Below, piece after piece: positions 44,723 to 55,391 of a stretch of DNA of 64,000 bases. Made by a program: the position numbers and the translations under genes. Every line of letters begins with the position of its first letter. The stretch's first letter is position 1. The DNA lies in NCBI GenBank assembly GCA_014529385.2, contig CM043967.1:6341001-6405000 (forward strand). The letters are read 5' to 3'. Below the pieces are notes generated by a model. It ran no database searches. It was not told the DNA's origin and saw only the letters and a program-made list of their open reading frames with translations. Source of the DNA: Adiantum capillus-veneris. Its lineage: Eukaryota > Streptophyta > Polypodiopsida > Polypodiales > Pteridaceae.

Positions 44723-45447
44723 ATGCCTACCATCAAGATTGCTCTTGCGATGGTCTCATTAGAAAAGTGACCTCCAACTAATCTAGCATGTGCTTGTTCT
44801 ATAATCGGAATATACTCATTTTTATTTTCACAAAGATGTAAATGCTGATCTTTACCTCTCCAATACAATTGGTTCCCAATAAGAGCATAGTCTCTTGCTT
44901 CCGTTTCAATTGCTCTTTGATGGCGTTTACTCATATCCTCAGGAAACGGTCTACTCGATAAGTAAGTAACCAGATAGTTACCCCACTTGGGAACAGGTGA
45001 CATTTGAAACAATGTTGCATGAGGAATGGGTGGTTGTTTTTGACATTGAGGGCAATCTTTTACAAAAGATCTAACATCTTTTCTCATAGTCGGCTAAAAT
45101 ACTCCAAGTCTTAAGATTTGTTGCATAGTTTGGTCTTCCCCAAAGTGAAGTTCTACTATGGTAACATGTGCTTGACCTAGGTATTGATCCTTTTCTTCAG
45201 GGTTAATGCATAAAAGAAATACCCCGTCTTGATTTCTCTTATATAGCATCCCAACTAGTAATTGATACATAGTCGATTGCTCGATCAAATCACTTGTGAT
45301 AGGAAGTGATGAATCCACTTGAGCTATTGTCATCAATGACACAATTTTTTCCGACCATCTAGGTATCATTTCCACGGAGAACAAATAGGCATCTGGTAGA
45401 TTATCATCTACCCCTTTAGGTGATTCCCCTGAAACAATCCTGGACAA
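44723..45447 (-). pseudogene. G2 duplicated integrase zinc-binding region
   Basis: Two H2C2-like units occur in series. The first has AHVTIVELHF (about 45160) and CPQCQKQ (about 45040). The second has AHARLVGGHF (about 44770) and CDACQ (about 44665). About 100 residues lie between them, including YALIGNQLYWRGKDQHLH. Stops separate the pieces near 45094 and 44640. Ty3 integrases usually have a single unit. G1 retains only the first because of its deletion. Confidence 0.62.
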
Positions 45448-45939
45448 ATGATCTGCTCTTTGGTGTGTAGTGCCTTTTTTTTACAACCACAGTGAAATCA
45501 AATTAGAGAAGAATGATGAACCATCTCGCTATTCTCCCTATGTTGCATGGTTTGTTGACCAAATATAACAAGGCTTGACGGTCCACAAAGAACACAAACT
45601 TGTTGGCCAATAGGTAATGTCTATAATTTTAACGGCATAGATCATTCCTAGTCCTTCTCTTTCAATGGTGGTGTAATTATTTTTTGCCATATTCAATTGT
45701 CGGCTAGCATAAGAAATTGGAAAGTCAATTTTTCCATCTCCTGGTTGAGCTAGTATACAATCAATAGCAAAGTTTGAAGCATCTATATGTACGTGGAATA
45801 CCTTATCCCAATCGGGTGCTTTCAATATTGGAGGTGAGGTGAGACCTTGCTTAAGCTTCATGAAGGATTCTTCACATGCCCCAGTCCATTCAAAGTACGT
45901 AATCAAACTATACATGGGTTTTGTAATTATAGCATACAT
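45448..45939 (-). pseudogene. G2 RNase H domain
   Basis: FEWTGACEESFMKLKQGL leads in, then FHVHIDASNFAIDCILAQPG, FPISYASRQLNMAKNNYTTI, EREGLGMIYAVK and a frameshift before the C-terminal part. It matches G1 block for block. Confidence 0.82.
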
Positions 45940-46610
45940 GCAGATGAATCATCGGTAATATCCACAATGTCCCATAAAGGCTTGTACTCCTTTGACTGTT
46001 GTTGGTCTAGGCAATTCAACAATGACATGAATCTTTTCAATATCAGTAGCTATGCCATTTTCAGACACTATATGTCCTAGGATTTTCCCTTGTCTTCCCA
46101 TGAATGTTGCAAAATCAGTTTTATGCTGATCTTTTGGGTCTACCAAAAGTTGATTGTATCCCGAAAAACCATCTAAGAAGCTGTAAACTTATTTTCTTGC
46201 CACTCGTTCTAAAACATGCTCAGTTATCGGAAGAGGAAAGTTGTCTCTAATGGTAGCTGCGTTCACTTTTTTGAGATTAACATACACTCGTGATTTCCCA
46301 TTCTTCTTAGGTACTACCACAATTGAAGACACCCAATTAGTGTGTTCAATTTTGTAAATGAATTCGCCTTTCTTCAGCTTTTCAATCTCTTTTTTGATCT
46401 TTCTGGCAAATGTTCCGTTATAAGTGTATGGTCTTTGTCTACCTGGTTTTGCATGATCTCTCATGGGTATAGTATGTTGACAGATTTCTGGATCAACACC
46501 CTTGAGATCCTTGTAAGACCAAGCGAAGATATCCCGATATTCCTTTAATAAGATTAGCAAAATCTTTTCTTCTTCTTCTGTTAGTTCATTTGCAATGTAA
46601 GCCGGTCTAG
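45940..46610 (-). pseudogene. G2 reverse transcriptase lacking its catalytic core
   Basis: FAWSYKDLKGVDPEICQHTI, VVVPKKNGKSRVYVNLKKVN and PLPITEHVLERVA are present. After a stop, LDGFSGYNQL reads to DQHKTDFAT and then jumps to MGRQGKILGHIVSENGI. The stretch that in G1 holds MPFGLTNAP and YMDD (about 90 residues) is missing at about 46100. The copy cannot encode an active RT. Confidence 0.87.
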
Positions 46611-47770
46611 GCTCTTCTCCTGGTTTAGCCAAGTCTACCCTTTTAGCATTTTCAGGTCCTTTGTAAGACTCGCCTTGTTTCCGTAGTTCACTAACAGGTT
46701 GTTCAATTATGATTTTCCGATCTTGGAGAGCATACTTTTTGTAATGGGATGGAACATGCATTACATCCTTACCATCCTCTTCCATGGTTTCCATTTCAGT
46801 GGTGTATATCTCCTTTATAGATTTTTTCAACTCTTGATATTTCTTTTTCCGCTCGACTTTGGTCATGAGAGGTTTTTTATCCTGATGTTCTTCGTGAGTA
46901 CCCTTCCTTGTTTTTCTCGATGTCTGAGACATTTTTGAGTTTCTGTTTGAAGGATATTTGCCAGTTATTTTGTCCTTGACACAATCATTAGCATCTATCT
47001 ACATCAAGAATTGTGTTTTACTAGAGACTGATGGCATAGGTCATGCTTTCACAATTTTAGTGTCTCCCTTTCTTCTATACCATTTTTGTCTTCTTGATTT
47101 CTGGTTTGGAAAGTCAAAAAACTTTTCCTCCCCTCCCTTTAAGAGTAATTGAGTCCTCGTATGCTCTTTTTCTGATCCCGAATCTTCTGGGATAGCTGAG
47201 TATTCATCTAACTTATCAGTTGCGTCGTAATAGAGGTCAGAAAAGATTTGTGAAGCTTTCAGCAAGTTCTTTGTTTCCTCATCTTTGTTTTCAATGTTAA
47301 GGACTGATATCATTTGTATGGGAATTATGTCATAACCATCCTCATTGCAAAATTGAGTAGGCATAGACGTATTCACACATACATCCATTGTCGCTAAGAT
47401 TTGAGTCCACTTGAATGGTTTGAATAAATGTTGTGGAAAGGATTCAGGTATGTAGGCTTCGTCTGTACAGTCCCTGTCTAGGATACATTCCTCTCGTCTC
47501 AAGCTTCCATTTTCTGAAGCTCCGCACATCCAAATAGGAGTGTCTTTGTTTAACCAAGATGGGAGTTTAGTTTCAGCCAAAGAGACTGAATGAAACTCTT
47601 GGATGGGTGTTTTCAAGACGTCTCTATAGGTGTGATCTTTTAGATTGACCCTTGTTATCGAACCCACTTGCTTCAAGTACAGATAGTCGTTTCCCCAATC
47701 TTGGATAAGCTGTACCTGTCGCATGAAAGGTCTTTCCAATATGATTTCATAGTTGAGTTTTTTTCCCAAA
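46611..47770 (-). pseudogene. G2 linker between protease and RT
   Basis: The same blocks as G1: WMCGASENGSLRREEC, YIPESFPQHLFKPFKW, ILATMDVC, a basic helical part and VPSHYKKYALQDRKIII. A frameshift lies near 47040-46930. The family is unknown. Confidence 0.7.
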
Positions 47771-48774
47771 GTCTACTATGGCAAAAGTGTGTTGATATTC
47801 AATTCCACAGGAGTTGACTATCACTTTTTCTAGTAGCCCTAGTGGTCTCTCAATGTGTCCATCAGCCAACTATAATTTCATTCGCGTTTGTCTAATGGCT
47901 GGCTATCCCGAGGATTCCCATACTGCTTTAGTGGCTATGGCTATGCCAGCTCCACTATCCACTATTGCCATGTCATTATATTTCACTGGGACGGTAGTGT
48001 TTCCTTCTTCCCCTTCATAATATTCCCCGACCTTGTTCATAGGAACTGATCAATCTCTTTGTTTTCCGTTTCATTTTTCAACTTGCCCAGATTCTTAGAG
48101 ATTAACCCCGTTATCCCCACCTTCTCTAGGGTCTTCTGTAAATCATTCCACAAGTATGGCCCGAGTTTCAACAATTCTCCCAAAGTAAGAGTGCATTGGA
48201 TAGGTGTAGACATGATTGAATGAATGTTGTCTACTTCTAGGGCCTGTTTGGCTCTTTTTACTTGAGTGGTCTTGCAAATGATAGATTCATCTTCGTTATC
48301 TCCCAGGTAAGAAGGTAATGTTTTTAATGTCATTGGTTTAGATATCCATGAAGCCTCCGATACGCAATCCCCGTATAAGGATTGTAAATCCATGTTTATA
48401 TCAGGTGGTAGGTTATCCAACCAGACTTCCTCTATAGGAGCTGACTTTAAAGTTAGGCTCCCATCATTGATCTCTCTTACCTTTTCCCATAAGTGTCCTG
48501 GCCAGTCTTCCTCTACGAATGGAATTCCATCTAAGGAATCTTCGCTATCCGGCACTATAAGCTCTAGTTCATTTATTTCAAGGTGGGGTTCTACCACCAC
48601 ATCAGATTTTGCTTTCGTTTCTTCTACCACAAGCTCTTCCGGTTTTGCAATACTTTCAAGCTTGGGTTTTTGTTTATCCATCATTTCTTGCATGATTCTT
48701 ACCAAGTTTTGATAAGCTTCCAGCTTAGCTGCTTCCATATCTGGAGATGGATAGTTTTTCCACTTGTTTTCCAT
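47771..48774 (-). pseudogene. G2 retropepsin 1 with upstream helical linker
   Basis: The open stretch 48774-48037 carries an acidic helical region ending near KVGEY-type sequence. The protease active site VDSGAGIAIATKAVW follows, with DSG at 47951-47959, and then the flap and the KLNYEIILERPFM region (47770 down). Stops lie near 48037, 47915 and 47870. Confidence 0.78.
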
Positions 48775-50684
48775 GTTTTAGCCTACTTTAAGTCCTGCTT
48801 GGTAGGCTTCCAAGGCGGCATTGATAGGCTCAAAATTTTTTATCAACTAGAATGGATCCTCCAGATTTCAGGGTTGTTTCCTTGAATTCACTGTCGGTTT
48901 TCTTCAACTTGTCCTGGGCTAGAATTTTTGCTTTCTCTTCGTTTTCAACCCGTTGTTTTTGTTTTCTCATATCATATCTTTTGCTTCTACTCCTTTTGAT
49001 TCTTTAAGAAGAAACTTTCATGTTCTCCGAATCATCAGAGGAATTGTGTTTCTTTTTCTTTTCCTGGGCTCTAGTGATTACCTTGATTGGAACAATCGGT
49101 TCGCTCTCCGATGAGCTACTAGGCATCACTTGGACTATGTTGACTACAATTTTTCCCTTATTCAAAGGATTCTTAGGAAAATCTTCCGGAAAGTGTCCTT
49201 CCTTTTTGCAACATTGTATGCAATAGGCTTAAATTGGTTTGAGGTTTTTGTCAGGCTCTGGAGAGTCGTTCTTCCAATGGTCATCAACACCACAGTTATG
49301 ACAGTTTCCTGTTCTGGGCTTCATCATGGGTCTTCCCATAGGAGGTCTGATACCTTGATTAGCTACATAGTACATTGATGCGAGCTCTGGTGGAGCATAA
49401 GTCATGGTTTCCTCCATTGGTGGTGGATGTGGACTATACCAATCTCCCTCTATCATTATTATATATGGACTAGGATCTGCATAGGGTGTAACAGGCACTA
49501 ATGCTTGTTTATCTATGACTCCTTCTGAGTGCATGTACTTTACAGGCACCACATTATGTCGTGGATAAGGAGGTTGTTGTCCCAACATAGGTTGAGGTCT
49601 CTCCATACCCATTGGTGGTCTTTGAACTTGAGCCATATTAGGCTGATATCTGTACATGGGTTGTCCCTGGGGCCTCATGGGCACGTACTAAACATTCCCA
49701 TCATACTTTGGTTTGAAGTAGCACTTGTGGGTCTCGTGGTTGGTCCATTTATCCTCGATTGCACACCATTTTTGTGGCCTAATTGGTTGTCCCTGTGGGG
49801 GTATCCCTTGTCCTGGTCCCCTCATAGGTGCTTTTTGCATATTGTTCATCATGTCATTCATCCTTTTTAGTATATCTTCTATTGCTGAGAGTGGTGCCAC
49901 AGCAGCCGTTCCCACTTGTGTTTGTTTTGTGGATGTTGTCTTCTCGCTTTGGTTATCCTTAGGGACATCCTCTTCATTGAAGATCTCACAATTGTCTCCT
50001 AGGTCAATAGTATCATACACACACACCTCTAGGGTTGTATGCTTTTGACTATAGAGTATAGCATGAAGTTCTTTGTCTAGTAGTCCCTCCAGAAACAAGG
50101 ATACAAGTCATTCTTCTGCAGGTATCTCCATCTCTGGGCATCTGGCAATGTATTGTTTCATTAGAGTTGCACAATCCCTAACAAACTCACCATGTTTCTG
50201 TTTAAAGCTGTAGATTTGAGCTACCGTATTATGTTTAATCCCCGTTTTAGAACAAGCAGCTACAAATCCTTGAGCTAATGTGTTCAAGTCCATGACCGAT
50301 CTTGGTGGAATGTTTTGGAACCATGTCAAAGCTTTTCCTTCTAATGTCATTCGAAACCCCTCGAATTGAGTATGGAAATCGAATATACGCTCTGCTCTTA
50401 GCACTTGCTTAATGCTTGCTAAGTGGTCATATGGATCCCATGATCCACTGTATTTTCTGACCCATTTTTTAAAATCAGCAGGTCTAACACGTCTATTCAG
50501 TTTGACTCCAGGTCTTCTGGGAGTTGGTGTTGTTCCTAGTCCTTCAAACCAGTATGTCAGAACTAGTGACTCATGTAGCCCTGGACTGGCCTTAGTGTGA
50601 CCCGATTTTCTACATGAAGAGGTGAATTCTGGGTTCTTCATATTACTCTCAGATGATCTCTCGCGATGTTTCTCTCTTGGAATG
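48775..50684 (-). pseudogene. G2 gag core with zinc knuckles
   Basis: Retrotrans_gag-type region (50550-50110): VRPADFKKWVRKYSGSWDPY, GKALTWFQNIPPRSVMDL and VAQIYSFKQKHGEFVRDCA. Then come a Met/Pro/Gln-rich linker with KWCAIEDKWT (also in G1), knuckle CHNCGVDDHWKNDS (the last Cys replaced by Ser, about 49300), a second CIQCCKKEGHFPEDF (about 49210), and a charged coiled-coil tail (49000-48790). Several stops. Confidence 0.82.
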
Positions 50685-51471
50685 GTTTATGGTCCTTGAC
50701 TCAATATCCAATTCCGTATGGAATACCCCTGGTATTTGGTTTGTTCTACCTCCTCAGGAGTCATCATAACAAAGTTGTTGTTATAACAATCCCTAAACAA
50801 GTAAGTTGGTAGGTTCGCAAATCCTTTATCTTTGATCTTGAAGATATAGATGATCTTCATGGCCGTTAATTGTCTTGGTCTAGCATGGGAAGTCCACAAA
50901 AGATCTTTTATGTTCCTATCTTCCCAACAATAGACTCCGATCCTAGGATTATCCATACTAAGCCGTTTCAAAGGCTTCAAGTCTACTTGATTGTATCCCT
51001 CGAATTCCAAGGTTGGTGGTCCTTCTTTTCCTAACATATCTGGGATTATAGTGTTTACTTCTAATCCCCATTTGTCTACCATGTCAGGTTTTTGACTTTT
51101 ACATATTGAGTTCCGTTTCGATCCATGTACATTTTTCCTTGTTTGTTTGCCCTAACCTCTTCTTCAAACTCAATACCATGGTCATCAATGCGAATAGCAT
51201 ACTCTTTGTTAGGATCCAAGTAAACCTGGGCTCCATGATGGTTAGTCTTGTAAAAAGAGAATATATGCTTAAAGCGCATTGTCGTTCCGTTTTCTGAGTG
51301 AGTCGAGTAAGAAGACATTTCGGATGTTGAATCTGAAAAAGTGTCTAAGACTTCTTCAAGAATTGTGTGCAACGAATTGCCTTGATTCACGCTTTCTTCA
51401 GTGGATACTCTACTGGTGTTTTTGCCGAATAGGCCTTGATTTCCTATTACACGACCAGATCTAAGGTTCAT
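50685..51471 (-). pseudogene. G2 gag N-terminal extension
   Basis: ATG at 51471 (MNLRSGRVIGNQGLFGK). Two overlapping open stretches (51471-51076 and 51082-50687) hold QVYLDPNKEYAIRIDD and KMYMDRNGTQYVKVKN, then VYCWEDRNIKDLLWTSHARP. The tandem D-x-N/Y-G/K-x-x-Y strings resemble those in G1. No known domain is recognised. Confidence 0.6.
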
Positions 51472-52231
51472 ATAGACTTATGAAGCCTTGGTTTGAGTAC
51501 TCACCTTAGATTGACTTGTCGTCAATTTCCACTCGTATCAATTGCAACTTTCTGTCAAGCCACTGATTTCTCGTCTGCAACCTGATTCCTGTACAAAATT
51601 AATCAAATTAGGTATTTTTCTATAAGGACAATAGAGCTCTTGAGAACTCCAGTGATTGGTCTCTGTATATCACTTCAATTCGTGCTATGGAAGTCAAAAT
51701 TTTGACTTTCAGATTCAGCTTAGCAAAATCAAAGGTCTAATCTGCAACCTCTAAATTGAGTGTATCTGTACCAATTTTGATCCAATTGAACTCCAATTTT
51801 CCCTATGGCCTTATTTTATGCTGGTCTAACACTATCTAAGCCCAAAAGTCAAAATTGAAGTCTCTGGATAGCAGAAGTAAATAATCGTGATTATTTACTT
51901 TTGTCACTTTTTTGCACTTTTTGGATTGTTTTGGCAAGTATACAACTTGTTAAAGCCCTTGGGCAAGCTTCAACAAGTTTGGACAAAATTTGATCAAGTT
52001 TACCCACTGTTCCGTGTCCGCAGACTCTGATTTTCAGACTCTATCTTAAGTCTCACTTTTGTGGTCCAAATTTCACCAAAATTTATTTGTGGGGTCTACT
52101 TGATGTGCTTGACCTTGTGGTATACTCAAATTTGCAAAATCACCAAGTTTTGAAGCAGATGTAAATAATCGCGATTATTTACTCCTAACAATTTTTTTGC
52201 AAATTCTTGTCCTTTGACACAGATCTATTAA

Positions 52232-53426
52232 CACTAGGTTGGTAACCTAACAGGACATAAAAGTGTCCTTTCAGGGTTTTGAAAAAAACCTCCAAAACTA
52301 TAGTAGATCCACTCATTTTGTAAAATCCTTTCATGAGGTTATAGTTCAAGGCCTACTACACATGGAAAAAATAAGAAACTTGTAAAATTTCTCATCTTTT
52401 GGTCACACCAAGCCTCCAAAGTTGATGGACCAGTACATTTTCATCAAAACAGTCATTTCTTACGTTTTGTTGCATAAAAATAAGATTAGGGATTTTTATA
52501 GGACTTGAGATAAATCCCCTAGTTAACTTCAATGGGTTGGTGATCAGAACATATGATTGCTTCTCACTCACTATTTTTTGTTTTGCCAAAAGAAATAGGT
52601 ACAAAAAAGTTGATTTTTTACCTATCTGCAAACCTATCATCAAAGTTTCTATAGCCACGCTCAATACAAATAATATATGCATGTTTTCTTAGTTCAACAT
52701 TATGAGTTGTAGAATCCCATAGAAACTATTCAATAACTAGCCAAATTTGATCCTTATGACTAGATATGGTTACTACCTACAAAATGCATGTAGTTGTCAC
52801 AAGAAACTAACAATATTGAAAAAGCTATACTTGATATACTAGAATGTTTTGTTTTCTTCTATAATTGAAAAAATCAACCATCGTTGTCTACTATGCAAAA
52901 TAGGGTATTAGGTACCCCAAAACTCAAGGAATATTAGCTTTATGTTACAATATGCGACATAGAAAATCAAAACTGTGTTTGGATATCATGAAAGCCACCA
53001 AAAAAATCATAGAAGAGCTAAAATTGGCTAAAAAACAGGATTTGACAATTTTTGTAATTTGGTCATAATTTACAACTTTAACATTTATTTCTCCCTAGAA
53101 GCATCAGAACATGTTGAGGACTACTAAAGATAGTTCTCTAGCATTATAGACCTCACAAACATGAATTCTAGAGTGGTATATTTGCAAAAAGTTGAAAAAA
53201 ACAAAAAACAGGACCCGTTTTTTCAAACCGTTTAGGTTGTGAAATGTTGTGCAAAGACAAGGTTAAAGATGGAATTGATATTCCAAAAAAATGTCGAGTT
53301 TTTTTCAGCTTATGAGACAAATTTCTAGATAGATAGCACCTCAAAATCCATTTTGAAACTCTTGACATAATTCAAGGAAAATGGTCACTTAACAGGACAT
53401 AAAAGTGTCCCATTACCAACCTAGTG
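52232..53426. mobile_element. TTAA-flanked inverted-repeat element, 1195 bp
   Basis: The ends CACTAGGTTGGTAA and TTACCAACCTAGTG are perfect inverted repeats, each bordered by TTAA (52228-52231 and 53427-53430). Just inside both ends, AACAGGACATAAAAGTGTCC occurs in the same orientation; it is itself a near-palindrome (GGACA...TGTCC). TTAA duplications are typical of piggyBac and Kolobok transposons. The interior is AT-rich and shows no recognisable transposase, so it is called non-autonomous. It splits the G2 leader, so it is younger than G2. Confidence 0.82.
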
Positions 53427-54261
53427 TTAAGAACCTTATGTTAAAGTCCCTAGTCACTTTTCATCAAGTTTGGACAATTGTTGGTCAAATGGTCATCAAT
53501 TATCTGTCCGCAGACTAACTTTGCAATTTTTGTCACTATTTTCACTCCAGTGATCCAAATCTTATAGTGGTATGCCAACTTGGTCAAAAAAGTTCAAAAA
53601 CAGGGTAGATGTAAATAATCGTGATTATTTAAATACTTTTGCCAAAATTTTGCAAGTTTTTGGTCAATTGAGCATATACACATGTTTATCACATCAATAT
53701 AAGCCTATGAATCAAGTTTCATGAAGTTTGGATGAACTTTTCCTCAATTCACACTCAAGATTCAAAAAGTCAGTACAAGCTTTAGTTTTTACCCAGATTC
53801 TTGCCAATTTAGTGATCCAAATCTTTTGGGTCTTTACAAAAGTTGTTTGTACACATGCAATGAGTCAATGGTATGAATCTTGGCCAATTTAGAGCAAACA
53901 GTTAATAATTGCGATTATTAACTTGAGGCTTGAAATGAGCACTTTTTTGCAATTTTCTCAAAGACAGTCTTTTTATGATGTCTTTTAAGCCTATAAATCA
54001 AGTCAAAACTTAATTTGGCCTAAAATGTCAAGAAAAAGTAAATAATCTAAGTTTTGTTCAACTTCTTGAAATTTTTACCTCGAAGTGTCTTTGAGCTTAC
54101 CCGGTAGTTCGGACAACTCTTAGGCTTACTTTCCAAATGAATTGAGTGAATTCGAGTCTTTTTAAGCTACTGCTAGCCGTAGACCTGAAATTCTGCAACT
54201 TTACCTAACAACTCACACTTGATTCTTTCAGAGAGAGCAATGCTATGAAATCCACCTCGGA

Positions 54262-54281
54262 TCCTACTTACCCTACTCCTA
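54262..54281 (-). promoter_or_regulatory. Conserved 20-bp leader block with a possible splice donor (G2)
   Basis: Identical to G1 28323-28342, including GGGTAAGT on the minus strand. It is 316 bp from the primer site here and 306 bp in G1. Confidence 0.55.
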
Positions 54282-54597
54282 GTTTCTCATGCAATGGGGT
54301 TGTGGAAAGTTTCCACAAACACTCCTTTTCTTGTGTTTTTAATGTTTTTCAGAGTTTTGATCTTAAGACTTGTCTCGTCTACTAATCATTCTCCAAATCC
54401 TAATCTAAATCTACAATCCTACAGTCCTAAAGGTACTCGGCAAGTACGATTACTTCCAAGCTACCCCTCTACACAGCAAAAGACGACAATCTTAAGCTAT
54501 GCGATTTCTAAAAGAAAGTTTTTGAACTCTAAGTGATCCTAGAGAAAGTTAAAGGACAATTACACAAGACGCTCGTGTTTTTCCCTAGTTTAGGTCT

Positions 54598-54623
54598 CTT
54601 CGATCCCAGGAAGTGATGCCAAA
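54598..54623 (-). other. G2 primer-binding site
   Basis: The minus strand reads TTTGGCATCACTTCCTGGGA followed by TCGAAG. The pattern TGGYRKCACTKCCKGGGA is shared with G1. It is a weaker match to the tRNA-Asp complement than G1, so the primer tRNA is uncertain. Confidence 0.6.
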
Positions 54624-55386
54624 TGTGGGACGCATGTCTAACCTTCACCATCCTATCTTATTGCAGTATTAGCGAGAGCCACAATTAATTTGTCAAACCA
54701 TGCCACGAAGGTGACTTGACTAGTGCATAGAGTCTACAAGAGGTTGTCAATCTCTCGGAAAACAACTAACAACTCGCATCTAACTCAGGCTACACTCAAG
54801 TGACTGAAATCACCAAAAGCCAATCACTCATCAACAAGCAAATCACATCTGTTACAGCATCAGATGACATCCAAACATAACGAAACTTCTAGGACAAGTT
54901 TACAAGACCTAAGCACACATGCCTATGGCCTCAAACCCCACTTTAGGTCAAGTTCCAAAATCACAATTATTAATAGCAGTGGATTTTTGACCTAGTCCTT
55001 TTCGACCTAGAATGCATCTAAATGCTTAGCAATGATGCCCCAATACCCCACCTATGCTTAGTTTTTTATTTAAAAGTGTAAATTCCTAGTTATGATGAAA
55101 TTAGCCCATGGGTCAGCGACGCCAAAAGCATATCCAAAAAACCTCTAAAAAACTTACAAAAATTGACTTTTATACCTTAGCCAAGGTTTTTGGGTGGTCA
55201 TAATCTGACTTCTACCAAAGTTAGGAATTGACTGGCTGATACAATCTGGAAGCCTGTAGCCCCGGCTCATTAATTACAAAGTTTACCAAGAAAATAAGGG
55301 TTACAATATTCTCAATTTATCAAAATAATAATTTTTTTACAAGGAGAACTCCGAAAAATGGTGTCCGCGTTAGCTTGCTGCTAACA
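54624..55386 (-). mobile_element. G2 5' LTR, 763 bp
   Basis: Direct repeat of 35815-36736 with the same TGTGGGACGC start and GCTGCTAACA end. It lacks about 165 bp after GACGCCAAAAGC (about 55128). TATA element on the minus strand at 55167-55174. Right target duplication ACAGA at 55387-55391. Confidence 0.92.
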
Positions 55387-55391
55387 ACAGA

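Larger units (their letters stand above)
51472..54597 (-). other. G2 5' leader with a palindrome array
   Basis: About 3.1 kb, including a 1195-bp inserted element. Palindromes: 51877-51898 (perfect arms), 52161-52182 (perfect, centre GC makes it fully symmetric), 53611-53632 (one end change) and 53901-53922 (GTTAATAATT variant), plus a half-site at about 54038-54047. Each sits in similar text (TTTTTGCAAATT- and CAAGTTTGGA-type strings), as in a decayed tandem array. The LTRs carry one diverged site each (about 36147 and 54958). Confidence 0.87.
35815..55386 (-). mobile_element. G2: giant Ty3/gypsy LTR retrotransposon (19,572 bp) with a post-pol ORF3
   Basis: LTRs at 35815-36736 and 54624-55386 start TG and end CA, with a perfect ACAGA duplication outside. 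Order on the minus strand: primer site, leader with palindromes, gag, retropepsin 1, linker, RT, RNase H, integrase, retropepsin 2, internal purine tract, second palindrome region, ORF3, polypurine tract, LTR. A 1195-bp TTAA-flanked element sits in the leader. The RT has lost its catalytic core by deletion. It is related to G1 throughout pol and ORF3 at clear protein similarity, but its palindrome motif is different. Confidence 0.92.

Noticed and set aside
52392-53368. Short minus-strand frames inside the TTAA element as a transposase
   Set aside because: No DDE or zinc-finger pattern, low complexity, and not colinear; not enough to call a piggyBac transposase.
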